The notes beneath the pieces are model-generated. The model saw only the letters and a program-made list of their open reading frames with translations, did not search any database and had not been told where the DNA came from. DNA of 62,128 nucleotides, taken from positions 1-62,128 of the forward strand of contig NXFV01001260.1 of assembly GCA_002803225.1 (NCBI GenBank), written 5' to 3'. A program made the translations under genes and the position numbers. Each line of letters opens with the position of its first letter. Position 1 is the stretch's first letter. This document shows positions 35,568 through 46,819 of this stretch, piece by piece. This DNA is from Gamarada debralockiae. Lineage: Eukaryota; Ascomycota; Leotiomycetes; Helotiales; Hyphodiscaceae.

Positions 35568-36888
35568 TCAAGGATCTGACAACCTCTGTACTTGCTCGAC
35601 TGGCCATAATATCCACCGACGATACTCTTCATTCAGCGAAAGACAAATCTGAGTCATCAAGTGAGTACTCCAGCCCTCAACCCACCAATTTGAGTTCATC
35701 TGATGAAGAAGCACACAGAAGAAGGCAAATATGCAGAGGGATTCTTGTGTCTGATCTCTTAGCAGAAGTAAATACTCCTGAGAAACGCGATAGATCCAAA
35801 TGAAGGCGTCTGTGGTCCCATAGTTGTACTGGTACTGAAAAAAGGCCGCAAATGATTTACGTAGCTCTTCGACAGCTTCAGCGTATATAGCTAGTGTCGA
35901 TGGGTCCAGTGGCGTCTCGGCGATGAAGTGTTGAAGTGCATCGAGCTGTTCTTCTCCGGTCGAGATTGTATTCCTGAGCGAGTCCCGCAGCTGCACTCTT
36001 CGCCTGCCATTATGAAGCATCGGTCCCAAAGGTCCAGACATGAGTGTCGCCTGTGAAGTATCCATGATAGCTCGTGTTCCTCGGAACATTTCCAGCCAAG
36101 GTGCTATCCCTGTTTCTCCAATGAGCAGCAAGTCCTCTGTCTTCCGAGGACTGGCCAGAGCGTAGAGAGCAACTAGAACAGAGAAGATATAGAACGCGGA
36201 ACAATTCTCGGTCGTTATATGTCCTAAGATCTCCCTGCCTCTAGGGAGACTCATTTGGTGGTGCATTAGGGCATATGATGCGTAGAAGTCTCTCTTCTGT
36301 GGATAGGCATAGGCCAGATGCAGTGCCGAAACAGCGAGCACGCCATGCATAACGAAATCGAAGGAGAATGCAATTTGGAGAATGTTGATCTGCCAGACAC
36401 GCTGCTGCAAAGGATCATGGTGTAGAGTGTGGCATGTCTCCGTACAAAAGTTATCAAGCAACTCTTGAAGGAGGTCCTCTTCCGGCCCTTTGGTTGAGCT
36501 GGAAAGGTGTTCGTGTGGTAGTGTGTAGTATATAGGATTTGCAATCGTCTCTATTAGAAATGTCAGCTTCACTCGGTGAAACTACCAGTGTCTGGAGTCA
36601 CTCACCACCCCTGAGCGATGTTTTGTACTTGCGGAATCCCCACTCTTGAAGCTTCATTTTCCATTTTCGCTTACTATAGATAGGAGTCAGTCCAACACCT
36701 GGCTTGAAAACATAGGGGCTGACCCGCTTTGCTATGAAGCTGTATTTTTCTTCCATCATCTTCATAGTGGTTTCGAGGGTCTTATTTCCCTTTATATAGA
36801 CATAGCAGATTTCCTCCTTATGAAACTCCCATCTTGTATTACTAGAGGAGCGGCGAGTGCTTTTCAGCGGCTGAGTATAATGGTCCAT
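35568..36888 (-). CDS. Clr5-domain protein with fungal transcription-factor-like C-terminal region
   Basis: Putative regulator. Exons 36888-36606 and 36550-35568 join to 421 aa; the intron (36605-36551) has consensus GTGAGT and ends AATAG. The first exon resembles the Clr5 domain: a Trp-anchored helix (RWEFHKEEICYVYIKG), a second helix TLETTMKMMEEKYSF, then YSKRKWKMKLQEWGFRKY, matching the K-x-W-G-hydrophobic-x-K/R-[NY] end of that domain. The second exon resembles the C-terminal part of Zn-cluster regulators (FVMHGVLAVSALHLAYAYP, YALMHHQMSLPRGREIL). No zinc cluster is present. Clr5 domains more often precede ankyrin or TPR repeats, so this combination is notable. The upstream start is uncertain and targets are unknown. 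Confidence 0.7.
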
Positions 36889-37352
36889 TACCTTTTGCGG
36901 TATTTGGAACACACTACGACAGTGTGGCAGAGTCTGCGTATTTTGTCACAATAAAAACCAAGAGAGTTGAGAGGAGGTAAAAGCTGAGAAATATTAACGT
37001 ACGCGAGACTTTTTATTCATCTCTATCACGAATCTGGCCACTCACGAGCAGAGTGCAAAGTGCAAATACACGCGCTGCCAACTGTTGCGCCACACATGGC
37101 TCTTGAGACTTCCTATCCGAGTACGACGATCCGAGTGCGAGCTACACAACAAAGCGGTATATATAAAACTCCCTATCAAAACATCGACAAAGGCTTCGGG
37201 CCGGACTTGGTGTTTGAGATTCAGGGATCGCATGCTGTCAGCAACCAGGAACAGGCCACATCACGGGTCCCCATGAGTCCTCGAAACGGGTACCAACCCA
37301 TTGTAAGTTTATTCATTTTCTGCTTCCCAAAGCACCACCCTCAAGCGATCAA

Positions 37353-38735
37353 TCAGTTGCAGACTACGTGTGGGTCCCATATCGCGAACTTCCGCTCGAT
37401 TGAGCGATTCCCCTCCTCATATTGGAACTCGTTCAACCCATAGTCTCTTTCCCCTCTCTCTCGTCTAACGATCTCCTCCCATCGCTTCCTCTCTCTTGGT
37501 CGAAAATACTCCAAATGATAGAAATTTCTATGTTCTGCTTCTTTCTTCGCAATTCGGGTCGGTAGGTTAAGTAAATGATGTGCAACACGATGCTGAAAAT
37601 CTTTCCTTTGTGTTATGGAAACGGAGAGAATGGAGAGTTTTTGTGCCAGCGCTCGCTCTTTCGCCGCCAACTGGATCAACTTCCAAACTTTCTCTTGGAG
37701 GTCAAATTCTTGTTGCCTTTCCGAAGGCTGAATTCGAGCGGTGTTAGTTCCCGGCGGTGGATTCATTAGACCCTGAAGTCATCGACGTTCGTCACGCTCT
37801 GCCAGAAGAGCATTGCCGAGTCGCTCTTTTTGGCCTTCCAGAAGTAGTGTATCTTCAGGGCTTTCCATCTCTAGACGAGCCTTATGCTTCCAATGTTTGT
37901 CCAACCTTGTGTGAAGTTGTTGTCTTTCGATACTGACGAGTTCTCGAAGGCGGGTGTGTACGTCCATTTGTGCTCTAAGATTGTTTTCCTTTCTTTTCCG
38001 ACGCGCAGAAGCAGATTCCGGCATCATCGCGTTGTGTTCTTGAATCATTGTGTTGCCTGGTCCTATCATTGACGTCTCTCGTTGATAAGTGTTGGTGAAA
38101 CTGATTTGCTGATGCTGCATCATCTCCATCCGTCTGGTGGGCCTCTCGTAGCGTTAAACAGATGCCATATGTCAAAGCCAATCTTCTCCATATCTATAGG
38201 TAGCGTAAGGTGCATTCCTGTTTTTTCCTGTTCCCATTCTGATGGCCGAGATCGCTTTTGTGCGGTGGAAGTTCTCGATTGTAGACGTTGCCGTTCCTGA
38301 ATCTCTTGAGCATCCGCTGCTTGCTGACGACCGTGTTCCCTCACTCTTCTATATCCCGGGTCGGCAGAGTGGTATTGTGTGGGCTCATTGAAGCCCATGG
38401 TTGACCTGTGAGGCATCTCTGGTCCGGGAGCAGCAGAGCGGCGATATCGTTGCTGATTTTAACTCTCCATCTCAGCAAGGTTGAGTCCCAGCCTCTGTTC
38501 CTCTTGAAAAGATCGGATGGATCTAAAGCTGTGCTGAGCATACGAATCCTCAGGTGGAGCTGAGCCCACTAGGATGTTGGACGGCGGATATGGTAGGGCC
38601 AATAATCTGGGGTCGATTGGACCAGACTCTGCAGAGGGTGTTTGTGTATGTGCAGGTATAGCTCCAGCGAATGATGCGAAGTTGTTAGCTGTAAGAGCTG
38701 CCGGAGGGAAATTGAGGACCCCCAGCCAGGTAGTA
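37353..38735 (-). pseudogene. Broken coiled-coil protein gene, function unknown
   Basis: A long reading frame with coding-like composition runs on the minus strand from about 38735, preceded by TAG that could be a splice acceptor. It encodes a Pro/Ala-rich N-terminus (LNFPPAALTANNFASFAGA) and Gln/Glu/Arg-rich coiled-coil segments. It is broken by an in-frame TAA (about 38458), a frame change near 38130 that a 59-nt GTTTAA...CAG intron could remove, and an in-frame TGA at 37781-37779. Beyond the TGA the same frame stays open for about 140 codons (HRVAHHLLNLPTRIAKKEAE) to 37353. Both stops could arise by one C-to-T change (CAA to TAA, CGA to TGA). No family is recognised. Confidence 0.55.
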
Positions 38736-40051
38736 ATAGAGATAGCCTAGAGTCACCTGGAGGCGCGTATACAAAGCAAACTATCTTCTGCCATGGAGGC
38801 TGCCCACAACGGGTTCGAAAAAGATGCCCTAAATGAGGGTTGGGGTACTCGCCATGTTTGCGACCACACCATAAGCACACAGCGGGCTCTATGGTTGCTA
38901 TATCGACGTAGGAGTAATGCTTGGGCTAATTACTCGAACTCTAGAGTATCTATGGTAGATTAATATCGGTCTCTAGATTTCGGTATCGAGAGGGTTCAAT
39001 AAGGTCAGCCGCAGTGTGTCAGGAAAGCCAGTTTGTCGACTCTTGTAGCTTTGTGGAAAATTCGAGGAAAATTACGGAAGTTATGAGTTGTCGACCAGAT
39101 TTGGAAAAGACCCCTTTCTTCTTAGATTCGTTGTTTGAGCTCTCGAAGCTTTCAAGGTATATCGATGCGAGCATTAAAATTTTGCGAGAGAGGTTACAGT
39201 TACAGAATTAATCTATCAAAGGACAAAAGATCTCAAGTTTCTCAAATTTCTCGAGTGTGCGGGTAGTTTGAGTTAATATATGTGGGAAGCATTGATAAGT
39301 GTGACGAAATTTGGATTGATCCTCTTTCCAGGAACGGGAAGTGCTGTCAAGATATTTTCCTCCAACTCGCCAATACCCAATCAGATTCTCAGGAGCCTCT
39401 TTTCTTCAGTTAGGTGATGCTCAAATCTTTTGTAGAATTCTCTGCTAGGTTTGAGGTCAGCAGTGAAGGTTCGTTACGATCATGTTGGCTTCTTGTGCGA
39501 GTTTCACACGGAAATTGAAGAACATTCACGAATGGCACAGTAAGGAGAACGTGATATTTGAGGATGCGAAGAGCGTGAAACTTAGACGTGGAAAAGACGC
39601 CTGATTGTTGTGAGTGGGTGGTCTAGAATTGGGAGGGACGTTTGCTTGCTTGGGTGTGGCGAATAGAGGGCACGAAGGAAGGAGACCGATTGGGCGAGCA
39701 AGGCAGAGACGGTTTAGGATGCGGCAAGAAAGTATTAGACTTGGAAGTCAACCTCGACAGGTTGAACTTATCGTCGAGGTAACGCAGTGCGCCGTTGGGT
39801 AGTTAGTAGTCGATCTCCATCACATGATTCAAGGTCATCCTATGTCACGTGTTGAGAAATGGGTTATCTCATCAAGTTTAAAGTCATTCAACCTCCGTCC
39901 TCGTAACATACATCCCAACCGTACCGAGCCGCATCGCATCGTAAAACAAATATGGTCGCCCTTCCTCTCGGTGTAAACACCAAACTCCATGCCCAATGCT
40001 GCCGCCCAGAATACAAACTCCAAGTTTAGTTATTCACCACCTATCCATAAT
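38736..40051. other. Intergenic region
   Basis: No supportable gene. The right end holds the terminator of the phosphodiesterase gene; the left end would hold the promoter or first exon of the broken coiled-coil gene. Confidence 0.4.
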
Positions 40052-41842
40052 CTACAAGTATACTGTCATCCCCGCCTTCGAAATGATAAACTCGCAACCC
40101 AAATTCGCCTCCTTCTCATACTCAAGAAGCTGCGCGCGTATCGTCTCTCCAACATGAGGTCCATCGTTCAACTTGTCCTTCATATGAATGATGACGACTT
40201 TAAGACCTTTCAGAGGCAGATCATCTTTGTTACGCAGAGGAAGAGCGCCCTCATAGTCGGCGCCGTTGCCCTCAGGAATACCACCAGCATTCGTGACCGC
40301 GATTCGAGGGTCGCCCAACTGCTTGGATGGATGAGGTTGTGAAAGCGGGCTGACAGCGTCTGAATCTGTCGAAAAGGGGTTTCGGGGAGAGTTTGAACGA
40401 TGATAATCTGGCGTAGCATGGCTCAGGCGCTTCCGCTTTCTCGAGCCCCGGTCGTTACCTGGGCCTTTACAAGCTTCCTCTACTTCTGTGGCCAAAACGG
40501 ACAACTCCTGGATCAGAAATCTGGGTGCAAGGTGACCGAATAGAGTGTCAGTTGATTGTGAGTCGTCGTATGAACATTCGATGAAGATGCCTGTCAGAGC
40601 ACCCGATGCAATTTTTGGCGCAGCTTCGCTCCAGACATGCTTGTTGCGTGGTGACAGGGAAACAGAGTCTGGTTCCAGGTCTCCAAAGATCAGAACTTCG
40701 GAACCGGTGGTAATATCGCGGATGAAGTATGCCGAGCTGTCGTAAACGCAGAAAGTGCTTTCATTCGAATTGGTTCTCAGCAGGTCATGGTTTCCTTGAC
40801 TTGAGATGGTAGAAACTGTGTCTCGACGGTCTCGTCGAGGCGACATCTGTAGCGAAGAGCTGGTGCGGGGGCGAAGGTGAGGTGAATCGTGTGTTTCCCT
40901 CAGGGGGTTAAGACCAGCGTTGGATCCACGATGCGAGTGTTTCTCGATGCAGTGGCCATGGCTCACACTCCAAGTTTTGACACTGAGTCCCTCACAGATC
41001 TCGACGTAGCCCTTTCCATCGCCGTCACCTAAAGCTGGCGACCCGCCCTCAACCAACCTCATGTAAGTTACCAGTCCTGCGCCATTATTTTCATCCGAGA
41101 GATTTGGCCAGATGATGTTGTTGAAAATGTGGGTCTTGATAGCTTCGATAGTTCTCGGAAGACCAGCTAGTCGTTTCGGACGAGAACCAGGGAGTGAAGC
41201 AGTATTAACCACAAAGCCATTGATGTGATCCAGATGTGGATGTGTGAGGAGACAAGTATCGATGACATGGCGGGTAACATGAGCAGCATTCGCTTTGGCA
41301 GTCCGGTGAGTGATCTCAAGGCCTTCAAACGGGCCATCAACCAAAGTGATTGGAAGCTGGATACCCTCATCAAAGTACTCTGCCTTGTGGTTCTTCAATA
41401 TTTTCGTAATGGCGGACAAATGGACACCTGCGTCAACCGCTAAGACAGAGCCTTTCTTCCATCCAGCTGCCACAGAGCGTACTAAGAGGGCAGTTGTGTT
41501 GTCTTCCAAAGGGCCTCCACCAGAGCCCTATAGATCACCGTGTTAGCAATCTGAATAAACTTTGACTTCAAATTGATATCAATTCCCTAACTCTGTAGCT
41601 GGCGGAGTTAAGGCACGTGACTGTCCTCCAGATGGCAAAAATGGCTCGAATTGAGAGGCAATGGCTTTGCTGAATAGCGACAGCAGAGACATACCGAATG
41701 ATAATGAGAGATGCAGTCTTTCATGACGTAAGACACGCAAAGGCACATTTGCGACAGACTTCAGTTGTGCCAGCTCAATAGGGAAAAAGGAGCTCACCAA
41801 AACAATAACCTGCAATGCGGGCTTCTCATCCCCCTTCCCCAT
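40052..41842 (-). CDS. PDE1: Class II (low-affinity) cAMP phosphodiesterase
   Basis: Hydrolyses 3',5'-cyclic AMP to AMP, a brake on cAMP-PKA signalling. Exon 1 (41842-41798) encodes only 15 residues, MGKGDEKPALQVIVL. After a 268-bp intron, exon 2 (41527-40052) continues with GSGGGPLEDNTTALLV, the conserved family start. The total is 506 aa. The class II signature with metal ligands HPHLDHINGF lies near residues 110-120. Further metal-site stretches include TWSVSHGHC, YFIRDITTGSEVLIFGDLEPD and GIFIECSYDDS. Ser/Arg-rich insertions after SVSHGHCIEK and before NAGGIPEGN are typical of filamentous fungi. The first intron is about five times longer than the others in this window and may carry regulatory sequence. 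Confidence 0.93.
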
Positions 41843-42839
41843 CTTGCCTTCGTTACCGCTTTATATTCGACCGTATCTGAAGTGAAACGTTAGAGACAAT
41901 GGTGTCTGAGATGAGGATCGAGGCTCGTGCTTATATGCAGCCGGCCGTGAAGATTGTGTTACCTATCGGATGGACCGAAGCTTGAACAAAGGCGAACAAC
42001 ACGTGACCTGGAAACCGGTGCTTCTTGATGTGTTGTGTGAGATTTGGGACGATTTAGAAATGTAGTTGAGATGAAGAGATGTGCTTACAAGAAGAGGAAT
42101 GTTGAGAAGATTCCGGAATGTGAGGTTATTGGTTCACCTTTTTTTTTCAGCCGCTCCGTCAACGCCTTGTCGTGCCGTCAACCTTTCCAAGGAGCTAGCG
42201 AGGATGCTCCCAGCAATTAAGTACTTAGCCGCTGAAAGGAGGGAGGGTCGTTGAATTGTTAAGCCAGCGATAGAAAGAGCGATAGGAGAGAGCTTCTCGA
42301 ATTCGTGTGGAAATAGTCGCACTTTCCTTATTAGCACTTTTAGGCCTTATCGAAGACTCTGGGAACAAAGCTCTACAAAATTGCTTTGAAACCAAAGTAC
42401 TTAGGTTTAGAAATTCCATGTCAGATTTTTGGACATTTTGCATAGGCTTTAAATTCATTTGTCTTCCTTTCTGACGTTGCATTTGAGTAAATTCGAGGAA
42501 CGTTGCGGGACAGCCTCCACAAAAGTACTCGTCTCCCAGAAGTCGGGTTCTTTGTACCCAAGTCTGCTGCACGATTGGCCCGTTCTCTTGAAGCTAATTA
42601 TTTAAAGAAGTGTGGCACTTCGAGTTGTCTTTGTTATACCGGAAATTTATCATCAATGAGACCTGGAAACTTTGGACGATTCACTGGACAATTGAAGATG
42701 GAAAGGAATGTTGTATCTTAGCCTTCTACGATTAGGCAAAGTTGGATAACGGCTATGAGCAGCTCATGGAATACAAATGACTAGCTCTTGTTGGTATTAA
42801 AGTCTTCGGTATCATGAGAAACTAGCCATATGAGCGAAT
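41843..42839. other. Intergenic region
   Basis: About 1 kb upstream of PDE1 and downstream of the NAD(P)-binding protein gene. Short frames have no recognisable content. It presumably holds the PDE1 promoter. Nothing else is seen. Confidence 0.45.
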
Positions 42840-43601
42840 CTATCGATACATTTCTTCAAAAGAATTGACCTTCTCCTCAGCGATATGCTTCACTGCTTCC
42901 TTAATCGGGACATCGCCTCCTGTCACCTCGAACACACACCCAATGGTAGCAGGATTCTCTACACATGCCACAATAACATCAGCCACGTCCTCTCTGCTCA
43001 CTCTAGTCGAAAATCCCGTCTTTCCCGTATTAATTTTTCCAGCTCGCACGTCTTCGCCATACCACGTAGGTCGAACTATGGTATAATCCAAGGCTCGTCT
43101 CGTGTTCTGCTCCACCAAATCTTTGTCTGCCTCAAATTTGGCAGCCATATATGTTGGCAGCATACCCCATATCTCATCACTGCTTTTCTGGTCCTCTTCA
43201 CTGTACCAAGTTGGTCTCGGCTTGTTGCGATTTCTAGCATCGATCGCCGAGAGGAGAATGAGACGCTTGGTACAGTTTGCTTCAGCCACTGCATCAAAGA
43301 CCCTGATGGCACCATCACGGTCCACAAGGATGCTGAGGTTTGGCTCTTCAAATGCTCGCTTGCCCGCTCCTGCCGCGAAAATAATTACATCTGGAGCGGC
43401 GAATTTAATGGTCTCGACGAGTTGGGCCACTGTTGAGCCTTCCAGCGATTGAATAATAGGTGTCGCACCTAGTTCGCGAAGCTCAGGGACATGTTCTTCC
43501 CGTCTGATGACAGAATATACTTTGTACTCCTGCTTCACCAGGTTTTCTGTGATGAATTTGGCTACTTTGCCAGAACCACCGAAAATAAGAGCAGATTTCA
43601 T
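42840..43601 (-). CDS. NAD(P)-binding Rossmann-fold protein (NmrA/atypical SDR)
   Basis: Single-exon gene for a 253-aa atypical short-chain dehydrogenase with an NAD(P)-binding fold. The cofactor loop is at the very N-terminus (LIFGGSGKVAKFI, residues about 5-17). DVIIFAAGAGKR and RLILLSAIDARNR follow at the expected beta-strand positions, and YTIVRPTWYGE marks the substrate side. A conserved Tyr followed by a Lys (PTYMAAKFEAD) could be a YxxxK-like catalytic pair. Such proteins act as reductases or as redox-sensing regulators; which applies here is unknown. The absence of introns is unusual in this window. It borders the repeat-rich block to its right. Confidence 0.88.
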   Translation of the reverse strand: MKSALIFGGSGKVAKFITENLVKQEYKVYSVIRREEHVPELRELGATPIIQSLEGSTVAQLVETIKFAAPDVIIFAAGAGKRAFEEPNLSILVDRDGAIRVFDAVAEANCTKRLILLSAIDARNRNKPRPTWYSEEDQKSSDEIWGMLPTYMAAKFEADKDLVEQNTRRALDYTIVRPTWYGEDVRAGKINTGKTGFSTRVSREDVADVIVACVENPATIGCVFEVTGGDVPIKEAVKHIAEEKVNSFEEMYR

Positions 43602-43823
43602 TTTAAGGAATAGGAAAAAATATGTCTAATGGAGATGTAATCCACGAAGATATATTTGTTGACTATATCACAACAAGAGGATCCTATTAGTTGAGTATTT
43701 ATATTCTCTTATATCTCGAATTGCTTTTAATTTTACGTTCGGTATGAGTCACTGTGTATTATTTGCATTACGGACGTAAGGAAATACGATGCGGGGCTAG
43801 GCAGCGGCGTGGTTATAAATCTA

Positions 43824-43995
43824 TAACGTCCGTCCCTGCGTAGCGAAACACACCCTGTAACGAAACAAATCTACAATTTTAGAATCACAATTTTTTTCTT
43901 AATAAATCTATAAAGTCATTATTAATATATTAGTTTCTTTCACTATTTCTCCCTAAGGAGACCACTTAGTAACAAGAAAAAGAATATCATTAATT
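43824..43995 (+). repeat. Repeat copy A: RIP-altered element end
   Basis: Begins TA followed by ACGTCCGTCCCTGCG, the same terminus as the inverted-repeat element at 46820-47698. It shares about 90 bp with that element's left end, then continues with sequence shared with copy B (GTTTCTTTCACTATTTCTCC and AACAAGAA). Compared with the other copies it carries G-to-A changes inside the terminal repeat. No matching opposite end was found, so it is a fragment. Surrounding DNA to about 44180 is very AT-rich. Confidence 0.7.
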
Positions 43996-44424
43996 ATATT
44001 AACGATCATATTAATTCACGTTATTAATCGTTATTTCCGCTATCCTCCCTTGTTTAATCGCGACTTTTAGAGTCTTTTCAAAATTCGGAATACTTGAGGA
44101 ATAGTCCTATTACGAAATATTATGGCTCCAAATTTTAAAGATACTCAGAGAGGAAAAGAATATAGTCCAGGAGTTACGCCGGTATGACGAGAGGGTCCAC
44201 GTGTTAGTGCTGAAGATAAAATTTACTATGTTCACACCCAGACTCGCTATATTTTCTTTGGCCACGATTCTCAGGCCTAGTCACGTGTGTGGCTTAGAAT
44301 GGTCACGCGGGCGGAAGCACGTTATCTGGGCGCTGGAGCGATATATACGAGCGTTCGTACCGCAGCGATATCGGCTATAAATAGTATGTTTCTCAAGCCT
44401 TCGATAATATATCGTACTAACTGA

Positions 44425-44790
44425 CATCTATCCCTCCGTGCCGAGACGCACCTTGTCACGAGACAAATCTATAGTTTAGCAATCATCGATTTCTTCTCAA
44501 TAAGTCTACGAAGTTCTTCTTAGTATGTGACTTTCTTTATGTGAGGGGTGGAACCCCTATAGGAGCCGAGGCGGTGCCGCGGCCTATGCCCATCACCCTG
44601 ACAACAGAGTAGCATCCGAATAGGAGGTTATTAGTAGGGTCCTCGGACCCTATTCGTACTTAGTTCTTTAGCAAATTCAATCACAGTATTTAGGACCTAT
44701 TCTGCCTGAGTTATTCGAGTCTAGCCCGTTACACTTTAATTATTTCTCCTTAAGAAGTCCCTCTGGAAACAAGAAGTAACGTTATATTAC
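44425..44790 (+). repeat. Repeat copy B, split by a solo LTR
   Basis: A second, more diverged copy of the copy A sequence: CCTCCGTGCCGAGACGCACC, then GAGACAAATCTATAG, CTCAATAAGTCTACGAAG and a CTTTCTTTA block. After the inserted LTR it resumes with TTATTTCTCCTTAAGAAG and ACAAGAAG. Removing the 194-bp LTR plus one target duplication restores a continuous alignment to copy A. This shows that the LTR element arrived after this repeat. Confidence 0.7.
44535..44738. mobile_element. Solo LTR with 5-bp target-site duplication
   Basis: A 194-bp sequence (44540-44733) starts TGTGAGG and ends GTTACA, with the TG...CA and TGT/ACA termini of LTR retrotransposons. It is flanked on both sides by CTTTA (44535-44539 and 44734-44738), a perfect 5-bp target duplication. 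No internal retrotransposon sequence is present, so it is a solo LTR left by recombination. Its small size suits a Copia-type or non-autonomous element. Orientation cannot be decided without an internal region. Confidence 0.8.
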
Positions 44791-45112
44791 ATGGGGCACC
44801 CCTACCAGTGGTGGCATTTTGCGACAGACAAGGGGTTAGCTGTTTGGTATCTGTCTTAAAACCTGATAGTAGTTGGGGATTACTATTATACACGCCTGTT
44901 ACTAGAGAAGAGATAGAAATCTGAACATGAGCGTAAATCTAATCATTACTTTATTTCCTTCTAAAATCCTCTCCAAACTTAAAATACAACAACTAGATTA
45001 GTAATGAACTGAAAGCCTAATAGACAACAGTAAGTCTTCCATCATTTCAATTCCTCCTCCCCAAGTACTCCCAAGTACCCTAAGCAATCTATTCCATCAC
45101 GCGGCCCGAGCC

Positions 45113-45947
45113 CTAGTTGTCATTGTGGATGTTACAACGTGCGAGACAACTATCAACCTCAGCCAAAATTGCAGGCGGGAGTACCGCGCGAAGACCCCCG
45201 AGATCATTTTCATTCATCGTGGGAATGATGACTCGATCATCGTTTGTAACATGGTTTAGGATGAGAATGGCACCTTCATCGTCGGACGAGAAAGCTTCGA
45301 ACGTGGTCGCATTGTTGCAGGTGGGCGAGGCATTTATTTGCCAGTGAGTACTTCCCATGGGGAACAGAGTGCCTTCTTGTACCTTCAAGGTGCCATTGAT
45401 GGTTGGGTTTGGGGCAGTCAAACCTCCAAACACTGTAGCTTCGAGAATGTATCCGAAGTTGACTTCTCCCTCTAGCACGAGGAAGAACTCGTTGGCTCGA
45501 GGGTGAATATGGGGAGCAAAGAAGCCACAAGGACCTAATGTCAAGAGGTTGAAGGCGAGACCACCGTCGGTAAGGATAGGCCAATTCTTAGGGCCGGCCT
45601 TCAAAGAATTGTTAGCTAACTTAAACACAGTTTGAGTCTTCGAAGCATACGGGGTTGAGAGTTCCGCCAGCAGTGCCTGGCACAACGGTTCCGCCATGTG
45701 CAAAATCAAAAATGGTAGCAGCAGCAAGAGCATCACCAGTGAGAGGCTGTCCATTGTTGGCGAGGAGCTGCTGGAAACGTTGGGCTTGTGATGCATCAGT
45801 CTTGAGCTCTGCAATAAGGGGAAGATTGTTGACTGGGGTTGCCGTAGGAGGAGTGGTGGAGGATGAGATGGTTGAGACTAGAGAGGCTGGTGCAGCGTTT
45901 GCAGCTCCAAAGGCCAAAGCAGCCAAGACAGATCTGGAGAACAACAT
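45113..45947 (-). CDS. Secreted germin/spherulin-like cupin
   Basis: Secreted cupin, 260 aa. The signal peptide is MLFSRSVLAALAFGAANA. Exons 45947-45651 and 45598-45113 join in frame; the intron has a GTATGC donor, a GCTAAC branch point and an AAG acceptor. The germin motif 1 HIHPRANEFFLVLEG gives metal ligands His129, His131 and Glu136, and motif 2 PMGSTHWQIN supplies the last His. NFLL-like LAFNLLTLGPCGFFAPH precedes it. Fungal members are called spherulin-like or auxin-binding-like; germins may bind Mn and act as oxalate oxidases or superoxide dismutases, but activity here is unknown. The gene sits between two transposon-rich stretches. Confidence 0.9.
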
Positions 45948-46819
45948 TGTTGAATTGGCAACGCAAGAGTGGGACAGTTATAAGAGGGTGATTAGGTATT
46001 TTGCTTAGTCGACAACTAATAAAGCGAGAGATGATGGTGTTTAACGGAGTTGTAACTTTTCTTTATATACATTCTGCTCTAGCATGTTCTGACAAATAAA
46101 CATAAGCGCGGCTGGCTAGCGTTATGTTAAAATGCAAATATATAATGTTCACTAGAAGGGTTGCAGAAACGAAATGCGATACGCGATATACGGCGGAGAT
46201 GCAAGGGAAAATGCACCTCTTCAAACCTTGCGCCTTGTGACTGCCTAGTCAGCACAGTAGTTTGCGGCGGTGTAATTACCTAGCTACGCGTACAACGAGC
46301 AGAAACGGAGGCAATCGGGGTGTTGATGCAGGTCGTACTCGGTTACTTAGTTGGATTATCCCGGCCAATCAGGGGAGAGACTCTCGCCTAACCTTAGAAT
46401 CTCCCATTTACAGCGTAAATGAGTTTGGCGCCTATACAAAGTCCCGTGTGTAGGCTTAGCACCCTATCTTATTTACGGTGTATATCTTACTTATTATACT
46501 AAACATAACCTGTTTTGGTACAAATCCTAGTGCTATGTTACAGCTCTTATTTGATTAACTTATTAAAGAGCCTAGACTCAAACTTGAATAAGCGTAATGC
46601 CTTTGAAACTAAGCTGAAAGCCCAGAGAGAAGGAATTTGGAAAAGAGAGAGAGAGTGCCGGGCCTTCGGCAATTCTTTGATCCCGGTTTCTCGAACTTTG
46701 TATTTTCCTAAGAAACAAAATACTCTGAGCACCAGGTATATATATAATCCGTACTTAGCCTCTGCCTAAACAAAGAAAATCTGGTCCGTCCGTTGCCAAG
46801 GGACGTATTCGGTTATCTA
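45948..46819. other. Repeat-rich intergenic DNA
   Basis: AT-rich, gene-free sequence between the cupin and the inverted-repeat element. A short open frame at about 46515-46769 has no recognisable domain. The stretch probably consists of degraded repeats, but no element boundaries can be drawn. Confidence 0.4.

Noticed and set aside
37779..37781. UGA recoding (selenocysteine or readthrough) as the explanation for the in-frame stop
   Set aside because: Filamentous ascomycetes generally lack selenocysteine machinery, and a second in-frame stop (TAA) in the same gene makes decay simpler.
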